Assembly (NCBI GenBank): GCA_930367215.1
Contig: OV884056.1
Coordinates: 322,864,709-322,928,708 of the forward strand
Direction of reading: 5' to 3'
Length of the DNA stretch: 64,000 nucleotides
DNA from: Pollenia angustigena
Taxonomy: Eukaryota; Arthropoda; Insecta; Diptera; Polleniidae
Shown here: positions 11,001 to 19,612 of the stretch, in pieces
Position numbering within the stretch: the first letter of the stretch is position 1
How the letters are laid out: the number at the start of each line of letters is the position of its first letter
Notes under the pieces: model-generated
Told to the model about the DNA's origin: nothing
The model's database searches: none
What the model saw: the letters and a program-made list of their open reading frames with translations, nothing else
Translations under genes and position numbers: made by a program

Positions 11001-11943
11001 TGTTGATGATATGATTGTTGCAAGTAAAAATGTAAAATTTATTGAAATAATTTATAAAACGTTAAGTTCGAAATTTATTATGTCTAATTTGGGTCCTATT
11101 AAACATTATCTTAGTATGGAAGTTACTCAGGATAAAGATTGTAATTTTTTATTAAGTCAAGAACTTTATATTAACAAAATAGTTAATGATTTTCAACTTC
11201 AAGACGCTAAATGCTCAGACCTTCCCTTAAGTCCTTCTTATAACAAAATTGTTGATTCAGAAAAATTGTTAGATAATAAGTTGTATCAAAAGGCCATTGG
11301 ATCTCTTTTATATTTGTCTGTTAATACAAGACCAGATATTACAGCAAGTGTTGCTATATTAGCACAGAAGACTCAATCACCAAGTAAAGAAGATTGGAAT
11401 GAAATAAAAAGAGTTATAAAATACCTTAAAGGTTCAGCTAAATTATCATTAAAATTAAGTAGTCTTTCGGAGAATAATGATTTATATGGATATGTCGATG
11501 CTGATTGGGCAGAAAATAAAAATGATAGAAAATCACATAGTGGTTATGTGTTTTATTTAAATGGAGGCGTTATTAACTGGAGCTGCCGAAAACAAAGTTG
11601 TGTTTCTCTGTCCACAGCTGAAGCCGAATTCATAGCATTGTCAGAAGCTTGTAAAGAAGCTAAGTGGATACATGGACTACTTCAAGAAATGCAATACAAT
11701 GTCAATACACCAATTACAATTATGGAAGATAACCAGAGTTGCATTAAGATGATTTTAAATGAAAAATTTAATAGTAGATCAAAGCACATTGATATAAAAT
11801 ATCACTTTGTAAAAGATTTTTGTGTTAATAATTTTATTAATCTTAAATATTATCCAACCGAAAAAATGATAGCAGATATTTTAACAAAACCACTTGCAAA
11901 AATACGTCTAAAAATGTTAAGAACATCTTTAGGACTTACATAA
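8011..11943 (+). CDS. Copia-type Gag-Pol polyprotein, 1310 residues, intact frame
   Basis: One frame encodes Gag, protease, integrase, reverse transcriptase and RNase H in the copia order. Gag fills about residues 1-255 and ends with a zinc knuckle (C207, C210, H215) whose last Cys is Phe220. The protease has DSGAS at 265-269. Integrase has the H394/H399-C429/C432 zinc site and the triad D460, D523, E559 (35 residues between the last two), with SPQQNGVAER around the Glu. RT has FLNGDL and the catalytic YVDD at 997-1000. RNase H has D1163 (VDADW), STAEAEF at 1201-1207, D1240 and the SRSKHIDIKYHF block, and the ADILTKPL tail follows. Length is slightly below the ~1400 residues usual for copia. 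The ATG at 8011 is the first in-frame start after an ~80-nt leader. The frame has no stop or frameshift, so apart from the knuckle it could be active. Confidence 0.97.
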   Translation: MSENRFYGIEKLNQENFYNWKFKMKMYLIKEGLWYAIQDPVQDTDVWRKNNVEAFVLSLCVEDSQLIHIRNESLARDAWKKLQNQHERVTLSSKVHLMRKICSMRLNEGENMEVHINSMMELFDKLRAVGNQNFTEDWQVSMVLSSLPASYDSLITALEVRPDKDLTIETVKGKLLEEYFKKSSCEDFSNASALKSKTIKKSDAKTCFFCKKSGHLKKDFHKYQKWCKNNQKPLNIMEAAENNKDTEFVLMTNLTEENKTVWIIDSGASCHIANDKKLFCELNYEDSGQLISVANGKCSKSKGKGVCKIKIGDAFLKIGDVYYVPDFSSNLLSVRKITEKGYAVNFANNECYIEKNCKVVCKAYLKNSLYVLNAISEKVFSAHNCNKGCIHYWHRVLGHHNEGDIKKLLRDELATDITIRECKNHNETCEICLQGKLSRNPFPKESLSRCENCYDLIHSDVCGAISPATCSGYKYFVTFIDDHSRYCTVYLLKAKYEVFSKIVDFWNLVKNHIGHYPKTIRSDRGGEYIGENVKQFLSKCGTEIQYSVPYSPQQNGVAERKNRTLIEMAKCMIIDSGLSKNYWGEALMMANYIQNRLPSRSVPKTPYELRFGNKPSLKNFHIFGSFCYVHVPKEKRKKFDPKSIRKVLIGYDFNSKGYRVLDPKTNKIQISRDVVFIGSKGLNCDEVEKDSKNIVYFPINNRAESEIPPVNTEATENESEVHDDTYINQENYEVSESTEVSVRSSTSTSEISESEWSGSGETFEDAIQSPNPVRRVSNRVNKGVQPTRYQINSAVLNSDPSNFNEAISIKEEKSLWINALQEELKSINENKTWILVHLPTGRKAIGSKWVFKKKLNEKGEIERFKARLVAQGFNQKFGIDYDAVFAPVVKQTTTRILFSIAGKEKMKLYHFDVKTAFLNGDLQETIYMKQPPGFVSKYYPDKVYLLKKSLYGLKQAARCWNQCIHKALIEFKFKQSLMDPCLYIRKINEDVNYILVYVDDMIVASKNVKFIEIIYKTLSSKFIMSNLGPIKHYLSMEVTQDKDCNFLLSQELYINKIVNDFQLQDAKCSDLPLSPSYNKIVDSEKLLDNKLYQKAIGSLLYLSVNTRPDITASVAILAQKTQSPSKEDWNEIKRVIKYLKGSAKLSLKLSSLSENNDLYGYVDADWAENKNDRKSHSGYVFYLNGGVINWSCRKQSCVSLSTAEAEFIALSEACKEAKWIHGLLQEMQYNVNTPITIMEDNQSCIKMILNEKFNSRSKHIDIKYHFVKDFCVNNFINLKYYPTEKMIADILTKPLAKIRLKMLRTSLGLT

Positions 11944-11970
11944 AACATGTATATATATATGTAGATTATA

Positions 11971-11985
11971 AACAAAGAGGTGGAG
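11971..11985 (+). promoter_or_regulatory. Polypurine tract
   Basis: AACAAAGAGGTGGAG lies immediately before the 3' LTR, where plus-strand DNA synthesis is primed in LTR elements. Confidence 0.85.
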
Positions 11986-12138
11986 TGTAGAAATAAGTTA
12001 CTTTGTTTATATTAATTAATTTGTAATTTATTATTTATATATGTTGGCTTTGAAAAAATTGTACTTAAATCAAAAATATTGTTCAAATATTTTTTCAGTA
12101 ATAAAAAATAATTTGTACTGAAACATCAATTTACAATA
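11986..12138 (+). repeat. 3' LTR, 153 bp
   Basis: It starts with TGTAGAAATAAG and ends CAATTTACAATA. Read base by base it equals the 5' LTR except at position 2 (G here, C in the 5' LTR). CTCCC follows at 12139-12143. Confidence 0.95.
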
Positions 12139-12215
12139 CTCCCTTATAGGACTGTTAGAAATTTTGAAATTTTGCTGCCTACCCCATTGCACTTCCAAAC
12201 GCTAAAAATTTCTTA

Positions 12216-13915
12216 AGGTACGTTCAGACTGATGAAATATTTGATAGCAAACATGAAATATTTCACTAACGTAGTCTGAACACAAAATATTTTTGAGTGT
12301 CAAATAAAATAATAGGTGATTTTGAGCAATTAAAAGTATTTGCCGGCAAACAAATATTTGTCCAATGTGAACATAGTGTGAGCACAAAAAATCAAATATT
12401 TGAGTAGTTTTTGAGCAAACATTTATTTGATATTACAAAAAAATTGTAAGAGCAAACAGCGTCAAATAATTTTACCATGTTACCTATAGAAGACATTTTT
12501 CTTTTAAGTTTTCGGATTCTTTACAGTTTTAAAGATTTTTTACAATTAAAAGACTTTGCCGCTATTGGAAAATTTTTGCGAATTTCCGCGTATTTAGCAA
12601 TTTTTATAGAATTTTTGCCATTCCTTATAGTTTTAGGCACTTTTAATTAATTGTATGGTTTTGTTTGAAATGTTAAAACTGTTCGCGAATTTTCGCTATT
12701 TTTGCAAATTTTTTATTTTTTTTTTTTGATTTCCCCGACATTTTGTATTTTTTAACCGATTAAAAGATTTAAAAAAAAATGTTAGGGTTTGTTTCAAAAT
12801 TGGAAATTTTTCGCGAATTTTAGCCATTTTTATGATAGAAGCGATTTCTTTCTGTGATTCTTTGCAGATTTAACGATTTTTAATACCTATTAAGCTTTGC
12901 TTTCATGACGCTATTACCAAATTTTTGCAAATTTCCGCAAATTTGGCAATTTTTACCTAATTTTTGCCATTCCTTATACTTTTAGGGACTTTTAATGAAT
13001 TTTATGGCTTGTTCGAAATTTTAAAAAATTTTCGCGAACTTTCGCTTATTTTGCAACAAACATTTTTTTGTTGCTATTTTCCGAAAATTTGTTTTTTTAG
13101 ACGATTTCAAATAAATTTTAGGGTTTATTTCTAAGCTTGCAATTTTTCGACATGCCCGCGAAGAAGCGAGTTTTCCCTGTGAATCTTTACAGTTCTAACG
13201 ATATTGAACAACTATTAGGCTTTGCTATAATACCGCTATTAGCTAATTTTTGCAAATTTCCGCTAATTTGGCAATTTTTACTATTAGTGAATTATACCCA
13301 ATAAAAAAATTTATAATTTTGCGAAGCACTAATGGTACATTAAAAAAAATAAGCGCACAATTATGCGCTACGCAATAAGATATACAGAAATGCAGTAAAG
13401 TAAGTGAAATAACTCTTAACAATTTTTATAAAAAATAAATAAAATTTCAAGTGCTACGGCATTCCCTTACTACGAAGCAGGTTTGTAAGGGAGAATACTA
13501 AAAAATAACTGTAAAAAACATTCAGTGTGTGAAGCTGTTCGTTACATCCAACAATTTTTTTATGCGCTGAATAATGCGCTTTATGTGTCAAAAATGTATT
13601 GCTTCAAAGTGGGAACTCGCCATATAAAATTCATGTCTTCCGTAAGCGCAATGGTAAGCGAAACTCTTACATTTCTCCCTTTCAAACCTGATTCGCTCGA
13701 AGCTCAATTTTTTATTGTCTTAGTCCGAACGCATTGCAAACATAATTTCATTTATTTTATTTGACACAATTTGCCAACTGTTTTAACAAACAAAAATTGT
13801 CAAATATCTGAGATTAGTGTGAACATTAAACAAAATATTTTTTTGTTTCACAAAGTGTGAAGCAAATATCAGAACAAATATGTTTGTCAAATATTTCATT
13901 AGTCTGAACGTACCT
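12216..13915. mobile_element. 1.7-kb TIR element, AGGTACGTTCAGACT ends (TSD TTA)
   Basis: AGGTACGTTCAGACTGATGA at 12216 is mirrored by TCATTAGTCTGAACGTACCT ending at 13915. TTA flanks it at 12213-12215 and 13916-13918. Subterminal copies of CAAATATTTG-like words occur at both ends. The interior has no transposase. It contains a diverged tandem repeat of roughly 325-350 bp (for example TTTTTGCCATTCCTTATA near 12612 and 12961) and, at about 13462-13482, CCTTACTACGAAGCAG, the same tip found at the end of the Helitron-like element at 54652. The central part may therefore be an older Helitron fragment. Confidence 0.8.
12530..13300. repeat. Diverged ~350-bp tandem repeat, about 2.3 units
   Basis: The words TTTTTGCCATTCCTTATA, GCAAATTTCCGC and GGCAATTTTTA recur at spacings of about 349 and then about 325 bases. 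The units are clearly diverged, so the array is old. No coding potential. Confidence 0.55.
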
Positions 13916-13918
13916 TTA

Positions 13919-15848
13919 GAATAAATGGCAAAATCTGCAGGTCCTCAGATTTTTGTTTCCATCAGACTGTCATCATTATTATGATAGTATCCTTATGAGT
14001 TATAATATCTAGGTATGTATTTCCTTTTTAATAAATTTAAATAAAGTCGAACTTCCCTATAATGAATCTGTATGGGACCATAAAATTTCTTAATTATAAT
14101 ATAAAAAGTTTATAATACAAAAGAAATATTTTTAATCCAAATTTTAATATTTTTAATCAGGCTTAAGTACATCAAATTTAATTTTTCATTAAATTATTTT
14201 TATGAAGAAAGGAATTTTACAACATGAAAATTAATTAAAATTGTTATTGGAATATAGGCTGTTTACCTTTATTTTGTGTTAATCCTTTAGAATTATTAAA
14301 TTGTGATAATATCTTTCTTTGGAGAAGTACTACTTTGTCCAACATTTATGTTAACTTAATATGGGAGCCTTTTTCTTATTATTTTTCAGAAATTTTACTT
14401 AATTAAAATTTACTTTTTGCAACGTACATACCGTTGTAAGAATGCGATACGGAGTTCTTTTAAAATAATTCGATATATACATGTTATGTTATATGAGTCA
14501 AATTTTTATTTGTTAAATTTGTTCATTGTAAAAAAAAATCATTTTAAGGAGATCAAAATACTTTTTAATTATAATGAAAAATATGGCTTTTTAAAATTAA
14601 TTCATAGCTAAATTAAATTAAGTTACATTTTCTAATTTAAACCACTACTTATTAGTAATAAAATCAATAAAAAATTTAACACAAATATTTAATTATTAAA
14701 TATTTTAAATGTTTGTTTTACTTAATACTAATATGTATACTTTCATTGATGATACGTCTTTTTGTTTTAAAATTGCTTAAAAATCTTATAAACATTTTAC
14801 AAAGTTTTCTGCTTTGCATGTAAAATTATGAAATGTGATGTTACATTATTCTGCATTTAAGATGACGGACGATATGTGCAGTTCTTTTAATTTTTTTTTT
14901 TTAATAATGTTTTCTTACAAAAAATCCAACAGACACTTTGGCTGGTTGCCTATACCAAAAATATTTTACACAAACAAATACACACAGTCATTTGTGGTCA
15001 TGCAAACTGTCAAGCAACAACATTACTAGTGAGGATCGTTTCTAAAACTTTTTTTTTTGCTCATTCTTCATGACTGAAGAAAGGCAACATTGGATTTTTC
15101 CTCATAAACATGAATGAATTTGGCGAAATATTAACAATTCATTTATGACTGTGAAAAAAAGTTACATATTTTACATTTTTCATTTATGAAAAAAATTCAA
15201 GAATGGTTGAATAAGAGCGGTCACATTTGAATTTCTCTGAACTCTGGTTTTTAGCGACAAGCAAACAAATACATAATAAAATTTATTTATTATTAAACAA
15301 TTAATTCCAAAAAATAAATTTTTTTCTTTTTGACAGAAGAGCCTCTATAAATTCTTTAATCTAGAACAAAACAGAGTCAAACTTCGTATTCGATTTATCA
15401 TTTCCTCATCTTTTGTTCATTTTTCAAGAGCTTAATAGTTTTCAAGAATACTTATTTTTAACATACGAATCTAATAATTTTTAGCAAACTTGGTACCAAA
15501 TAAAAGGGGGCTCTGTAAAATTAAAAAAAAAAAAATATATTTTCTTCTTCATTTAAAATTTTTTAAAAATTCGAAATTGTATATTTTTATTTCTCTTAGC
15601 TTAGGTGTGATTGTTTTCTTACAAATAAATTTCTATGCAGAAATTTAACTTATTAGATATTCGCTTTTAATATTCGCATACATTTTAGAGAATGTGAGTG
15701 CGAATGCAAATAGCAAAAATAAGAGAATAGTTCGCAATGCGAGCGCGAATATACGTTGCCACTTAATTATATATTAGGGGGTTCGAAGAATATTCGGGTA
15801 CATGGTTTTAATATATGGATTGCCAGGATGTTACGACTCATTGTAAGG
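13919..15848. other. AT-rich stretch without a gene
   Basis: No gene is visible. At 14135-14255 the minus strand matches part of the 568-bp satellite unit found at 56.5-59.9 kb (TTTTCATGTTGTAAAATTCC and following). The rest is simple AT-rich DNA; 15057-15210 loosely resembles the stretch at 4360-4490. Confidence 0.55.
14135..14255 (-). repeat. Dispersed fragment of the 568-bp satellite unit
   Basis: On the minus strand this reads ATAACAATTTTAATTAATTT, TTCATGTTGTAAAATTCCTT, then CTTAAGCCTGATTAAAAATA. These are the same ordered blocks as in the satellite body, with scattered changes. The tRNA-like head of the satellite is absent here. Confidence 0.75.
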
Positions 15849-15850
15849 TA

Positions 15851-15933
15851 CAGTAAAAATTCGATAATCCGGATAATTGATTGCAGACCCCAATCCGGAG
15901 TAGCGAATTATCCGGATTACCGAATTTTTACTG
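15851..15933. mobile_element. 83-bp pogo-like MITE (TSD TA)
   Basis: CAGTAAAAATTCGATAATCC at the left is mirrored by GGATTACCGAATTTTTACTG at the right, and TA flanks both sides (15849-15850, 15934-15935). A CAGT start, inverted ends and TA duplication are the pattern of pogo/Tigger-type Tc1/mariner elements. Confidence 0.85.
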
Positions 15934-16045
15934 TACATACCTACATATTTACAATGCTAAAAACTTCATATTTGTCAGCCAACACCCTTCCACTCATACC
16001 TTTACTAAGTTCTTTAACAATTTTTACTTTATCTTAAATAGATAA

Positions 16046-16723
16046 TCACCCCTATCGTGAATAACAAGTGGAATTTTTGTGCCCATGAAATTTTCATTCC
16101 CCTCGAAGGGAAAAAAGCAATCGTGAATCTCATGTGAAAAAATTTTCACGCTATCAGTTCCAGTGAATGCAAAAAAAAGAAGAAAGATTAAGAAAATTTA
16201 AAATCAATGAAATTTTTGTTAAAAATTATACAAGTATATATTTTAAAGAAAATATAAAATAATAACGCAAAATATTTAGTATTGGAGGGATAGTTTGGTT
16301 ACAACGTTAGTTTTTTGCACTTTTTAAATTTAATGTTGTAAAATATTTTCCAAAATTCTGCCACCAAGTCAATCGAATGCTTTACAAATCCGCAAGCAAT
16401 CGACCTGTTGTTTTGTATTTTGTTGAGCAATATATCGGTTTATAACTTTTTAACTTTATTAACCCTTAATATTCGATTTATAGGAGGAGCTTCTTACATA
16501 CATGTTCTGTTCCCTAGCAAAAATAAAGTGAGAAAATCTAAGGGAAATGTGAACAAATTACGAGGGAAAAAATTTTTCACGATAGGGGGAATTTTTTCTC
16601 GTGAACATTTTTTCACGTTATTATTCTCCTTTGAATTACATTTTTTCATGGGAGTTGTTCATGATCGCAAATATGTGAAAAGGGGAAAAATTACGAGGGA
16701 AAAATTTTTCACGATAGGGGTGA
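16046..16723. mobile_element. TIR element, TCACCCCTATCGTGAA family, copy 1
   Basis: TCACCCCTATCGTGAATAAC (16046) is mirrored by TTCACGATAGGGGTGA (ending 16723). Further TTTTTCACG... words lie just inside the right end. Copy 2 is at 17484-18847. Open frames inside (for example 16408-16770) are shared with copy 2 only because the DNA is shared, and they look non-coding. The target duplication is not resolved. Confidence 0.8.
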
Positions 16724-16854
16724 ATGTCTTGTGTGCTCTCTTCACTGAAGGCATCTTGCATCAATACTAAACTAAAAACGCATGTGCAAACATACTCATA
16801 TCACACTATTCTAACTGTATTTTTCAACGCATGCTGTGATTTGAATAACAAAAT

Positions 16855-16992
16855 AAAACGGGTGTTATTTAATCCGGACTATAGAGTTGCAATCAATCCG
16901 TTTTATAGAATACGCAATGAGCTGCAAAATTCTGTCCGGATTACCGAATATTCCGGATTAGTGGAGTCCGGATTATCGAATTTACACTGTAT
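16855..16992. mobile_element. Degenerate pogo-like fragment
   Basis: TCCGGATTATCGAATTTACA then CTGTA at 16966-16991 resembles the tip of the 83-bp pogo-like MITE at 15851, and TCCGGACTATAGAGTTGC near 16872 resembles its inner part. The left tip is missing or too diverged to define. Confidence 0.5.
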
Positions 16993-17034
16993 ATGAAAAA
17001 ATGTTCATTTTTAAATGAATATTTACTTATTTTT

Positions 17035-17175
17035 AGATAATATATTGAAAATGAGATATAATTTTGAAAATTCCCTACATTTGCCTTAAAATAAAAAATC
17101 TGTCCTTTTTTCCCTACGCTTGAAATTTTTCGAAAAAATCCCTACAAAAAGTAAAAATTCCCTACATTTGGCATC
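17035..17175 (+). repeat. Dispersed 'TTCCCTACA' repeat
   Basis: This stretch (GAAAATTCCCTACATTTGCC and following) matches 19486-19612 in inverted orientation and in part 4230-4330. No coding sequence. Confidence 0.7.
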
Positions 17176-17186
17176 ACTGGTGTGAG

Positions 17187-17290
17187 GTATATAGAAGGAA
17201 TTTTTTTTTAGCTTTCAACGCAGTAAAGTTTTAGTTTCATTCGAATGCGATTTTCGAACATGACTGATAACACTGCGGAACAGTAAGTTT
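17187..17290 (+). other. Possible promoter and mini first exon (weak)
   Basis: GGTATATAGAAGG (TATA-like, about 17187) is followed 25-30 bases later by TTTCAACGCAG. ATGACTGATAACACTGCGGA starts at 17261 and runs for seven codons plus two bases into GTAAGTTTGCG, a consensus splice donor. The layout fits a TATA promoter with a very short first coding exon, but short signals like these arise by chance in AT-rich DNA and no downstream exon was found. Confidence 0.2.
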
Positions 17291-17483
17291 GCGCTCTGAA
17301 ATTTGATTGCAAATTTTTAATAATTTGAGGTCACTGATTCCAAATCTAATCTTAATTTTTCTCGTATCAGCCCTAGTTTGCGAGATATACCGTTATGTCC
17401 AAAATTACGGCACTTTCACTACATATATTCGAATAACTTGAAAACGGTGTACCATATTCAGTTAAAAAAAATCCGAACAATAA

Positions 17484-18847
17484 TCACCCCTATCGTGAAT
17501 AACAAGTGGAATTTTTGTTCCCATGAAATTTTCATTCCCCTCGAAGGGAAAAAAGCAATCGTGAATCTCGTGTGAAAAATTTTTCACGCTATCAGTTCCA
17601 GTGAATGTAAAAAAAGAAGAAAGATTAAAAAATATTAAAAATCCATGAAATATTTGTTCAAAAATATACAAGTATATATTTTAAAGAAAAGTTAAAATAA
17701 TAAAGCAAAATATTTAGTATTGGAGGGATAGTTTGATTACAACGTTAGTTTTTTGCACATTTTAAATTTTATGTAGTAAAATATTTTCCACAATTCTGCC
17801 ACCAAGTCAATTGAAAGCTTCACAAATCCGCAGGCAATCGACCTGTTGTTTTGCATTTTGTTGAGCAATATATCGGTTTATGTCTAATTAACTTATTAAC
17901 CCTTAATCGTTGGTGTCATGAAATCCAATGTTGTCGGTTTTTTGTTCGAACTACAATTAGTGTCGGTTTTAGGTGTCACAGAAACCAATGTTATCGGTTT
18001 TTATTGAAAATAAACCAAGCAGCTTACAGGTCTTGTTTTTTTTATTGGAAATAGATCAAGTTGTTAAAAGCTTAATTTTTTATTTTATTTTTTTCAACAG
18101 TTAAATTTCTTCCACAGATAGGAGCAAATAAAATTGATTAATTGGTAAAATAGTATATTTTTCATGTTTCCGATAGTCTCCGGCAGCGGGCTGCTGCAAA
18201 TTCGCAAGTCTTCTTCTCACTTTTTCTGCAAACAGCAAATATGCAACAACAGCAGTGGTCATTCTTTTTATTTATAAAGTCAAACAACAAATTTGTTTAT
18301 ATTTTTAATAAATTTAATTTAATTTGTCTCTTCTCTAATTTTCCGTTAATTGAAAACACAGATTTTAACAATATTTTAGCACAAAAATCATAATTCACAA
18401 AATTGTCAAACAAAAATTGCACTTAAAGCTGTTAACACATGAGCCAAAACGTAAAACAGCTGATTCGAATATTGGGTATCTTTGTATTCGAAAATAACAA
18501 ATCCGACTTCTTTTTATGACACCAAATGAAACCAATATTGGTTTGCAAAACCGACAATGAGCAAAACCGACTTGGATTCTATGACACCCCTGAATATTCG
18601 ATTTATAGGAGGAGCTACTTACATACATGTTCTGTTCCCTAGCAAAAATAAAGTGAGAAAATCTAAGGGAAATGTGAACAAATTACGAGGGAAACAATTT
18701 TTCACGATAAGGGAAATTTTTCCCGTGAGCAATTTTTCACGTTATTATTCTCCTTTGAATTACAATTTTTCATGGGAGTTGTTCATGATCGCAAATATGT
18801 GAAAAGGGGAAAAATTACGAGGGAAAAATTATTCACGATAGGGGTGA
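17484..18847. mobile_element. TIR element, TCACCCCTATCGTGAA family, copy 2, interrupted
   Basis: It has the same ends as copy 1 (TCACCCCTATCGTGAA at 17484, mirrored to 18847). It is split by a CAGGGGTGT-family element at 17908-18592. Removing that insert and one AAT restores the order seen in copy 1 (around 16461), so copy 1 serves as an empty-site control. Confidence 0.85.
17908..18592. mobile_element. CAGGGGTGT-family element, copy 2, nested (TSD AAT)
   Basis: It lies between AAT (17905-17907) and AAT (18593-18595), inside the copy-2 TCACCCC element. It runs opposite to copy 1 at 1496-2472. It lacks about 65 bp of the end that copy 1 has, so its left tip is an internal TTGGTGTCATGAAATCC motif. 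The antisense remains of the short ORF lie at about 18112-18262. Confidence 0.85.
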
Positions 18848-18879
18848 ATATCTTTTAGAACAATAGTTTTAGAGATATC

Positions 18880-19400
18880 GTTAAGTTTTTAAAGAAAAAA
18901 TAGGAAAATTTTGAAAATAAACCAAATATTCGAGAGTGTATGGCTTAATGAATAGATATATCTACTTTTTTTATTTCATTAAAATGTGTAGGATAGTTTT
19001 GGTGAATAAAACATTTCCTCTTATCTCCCCTGCTGGTCATATTTTTTTTAAAAAAATGTATTACTTATGAGTCCATATAAAAATGGATCTATCTATGTTT
19101 TAAACTTCATTAAAATCGGTTTGATAGTTTCTGCGAGGCCGAAATTGCCCCAGATCTCCCCTCTTAGTCCTATTTTTTTACAAATACATAGCTTATGCGT
19201 CCATATAAATATGGATCTAACTATGTTTTAAATTGCGTTTATATTGGTTTGATAGGGGGCATAAGGACCCTAATCCGGAAAGCAGCTTGTATGGGGGCTA
19301 TATGAAATTATGGTCCGATTTGGCCCACTTCAAAAGGCTTGGTCCTTGTGACAATTAGAACCTATGTACCAAGTTTCATCAAATTAACAACCTGCCAGCC
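18880..19400 (-). mobile_element. Helentron/DINE-like internal fragment with ~130-bp repeats
   Basis: Blocks such as TATCTCCCCT, GTCCATATAAA(A/T)ATGGATC and ATCGGTTTGATAG recur about every 130 bases (TCTCCCC at 19024 and 19154). The same blocks occur at 30798-30990, where they join a TATACCCACACCAC end. It is a partial element with both tips missing. Confidence 0.55.
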
Positions 19401-19485
19401 GTGAAAGTGATTCTGCGGTGGGTTTAACCTTTTTGTATTTTTTCGCTTTATTGTTCACAGTTGTGTATGTATCAGTAATGCTAAC

Positions 19486-19612
19486 AGTAGGGAATTTTAT
19501 CTTTTTGTAGGGATTTTTTCGGAAAATTTCAAGCGAAGGGAAAAAAGGACAGATTTTTAGTTTTAAGGCAAATGTGGGGATTTTCAAAATATTATCTCAT
19601 TTGCAATATATT
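19486..19612 (-). repeat. Dispersed 'TTCCCTACA' repeat, inverted copy
   Basis: On the minus strand it matches 17035-17175, for example AAGGCAAATGTGGGGATTTT against AAGGCAAATGTAGGGAATTTT read on the same strand. Confidence 0.7.

Larger units (their letters stand above)
7779..12138 (+). mobile_element. Complete copia-type (Ty1/copia) LTR retrotransposon
   Basis: The element is 4360 bp. Its 153-bp LTRs are identical by eye except for their second base, and it is flanked by the 5-bp duplication CTCCC (7774-7778 and 12139-12143). It has a copia-style primer site, one intact gag-pol frame and a polypurine tract. The near-identity of the LTRs and the intact frame indicate a recent insertion. A damaged zinc knuckle in Gag is the only obvious defect. 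A comparison with Dipteran copia-like consensus sequences would settle the family. Confidence 0.97.

Noticed and set aside
16408..18802. Matching open frames (FIGGA.YIHVLFPSKNKVRKSKG) in two places as a conserved gene
   Set aside because: Both lie in copies of the same TIR element; the match is DNA-level copying and the frames diverge by indels after ~30 codons.
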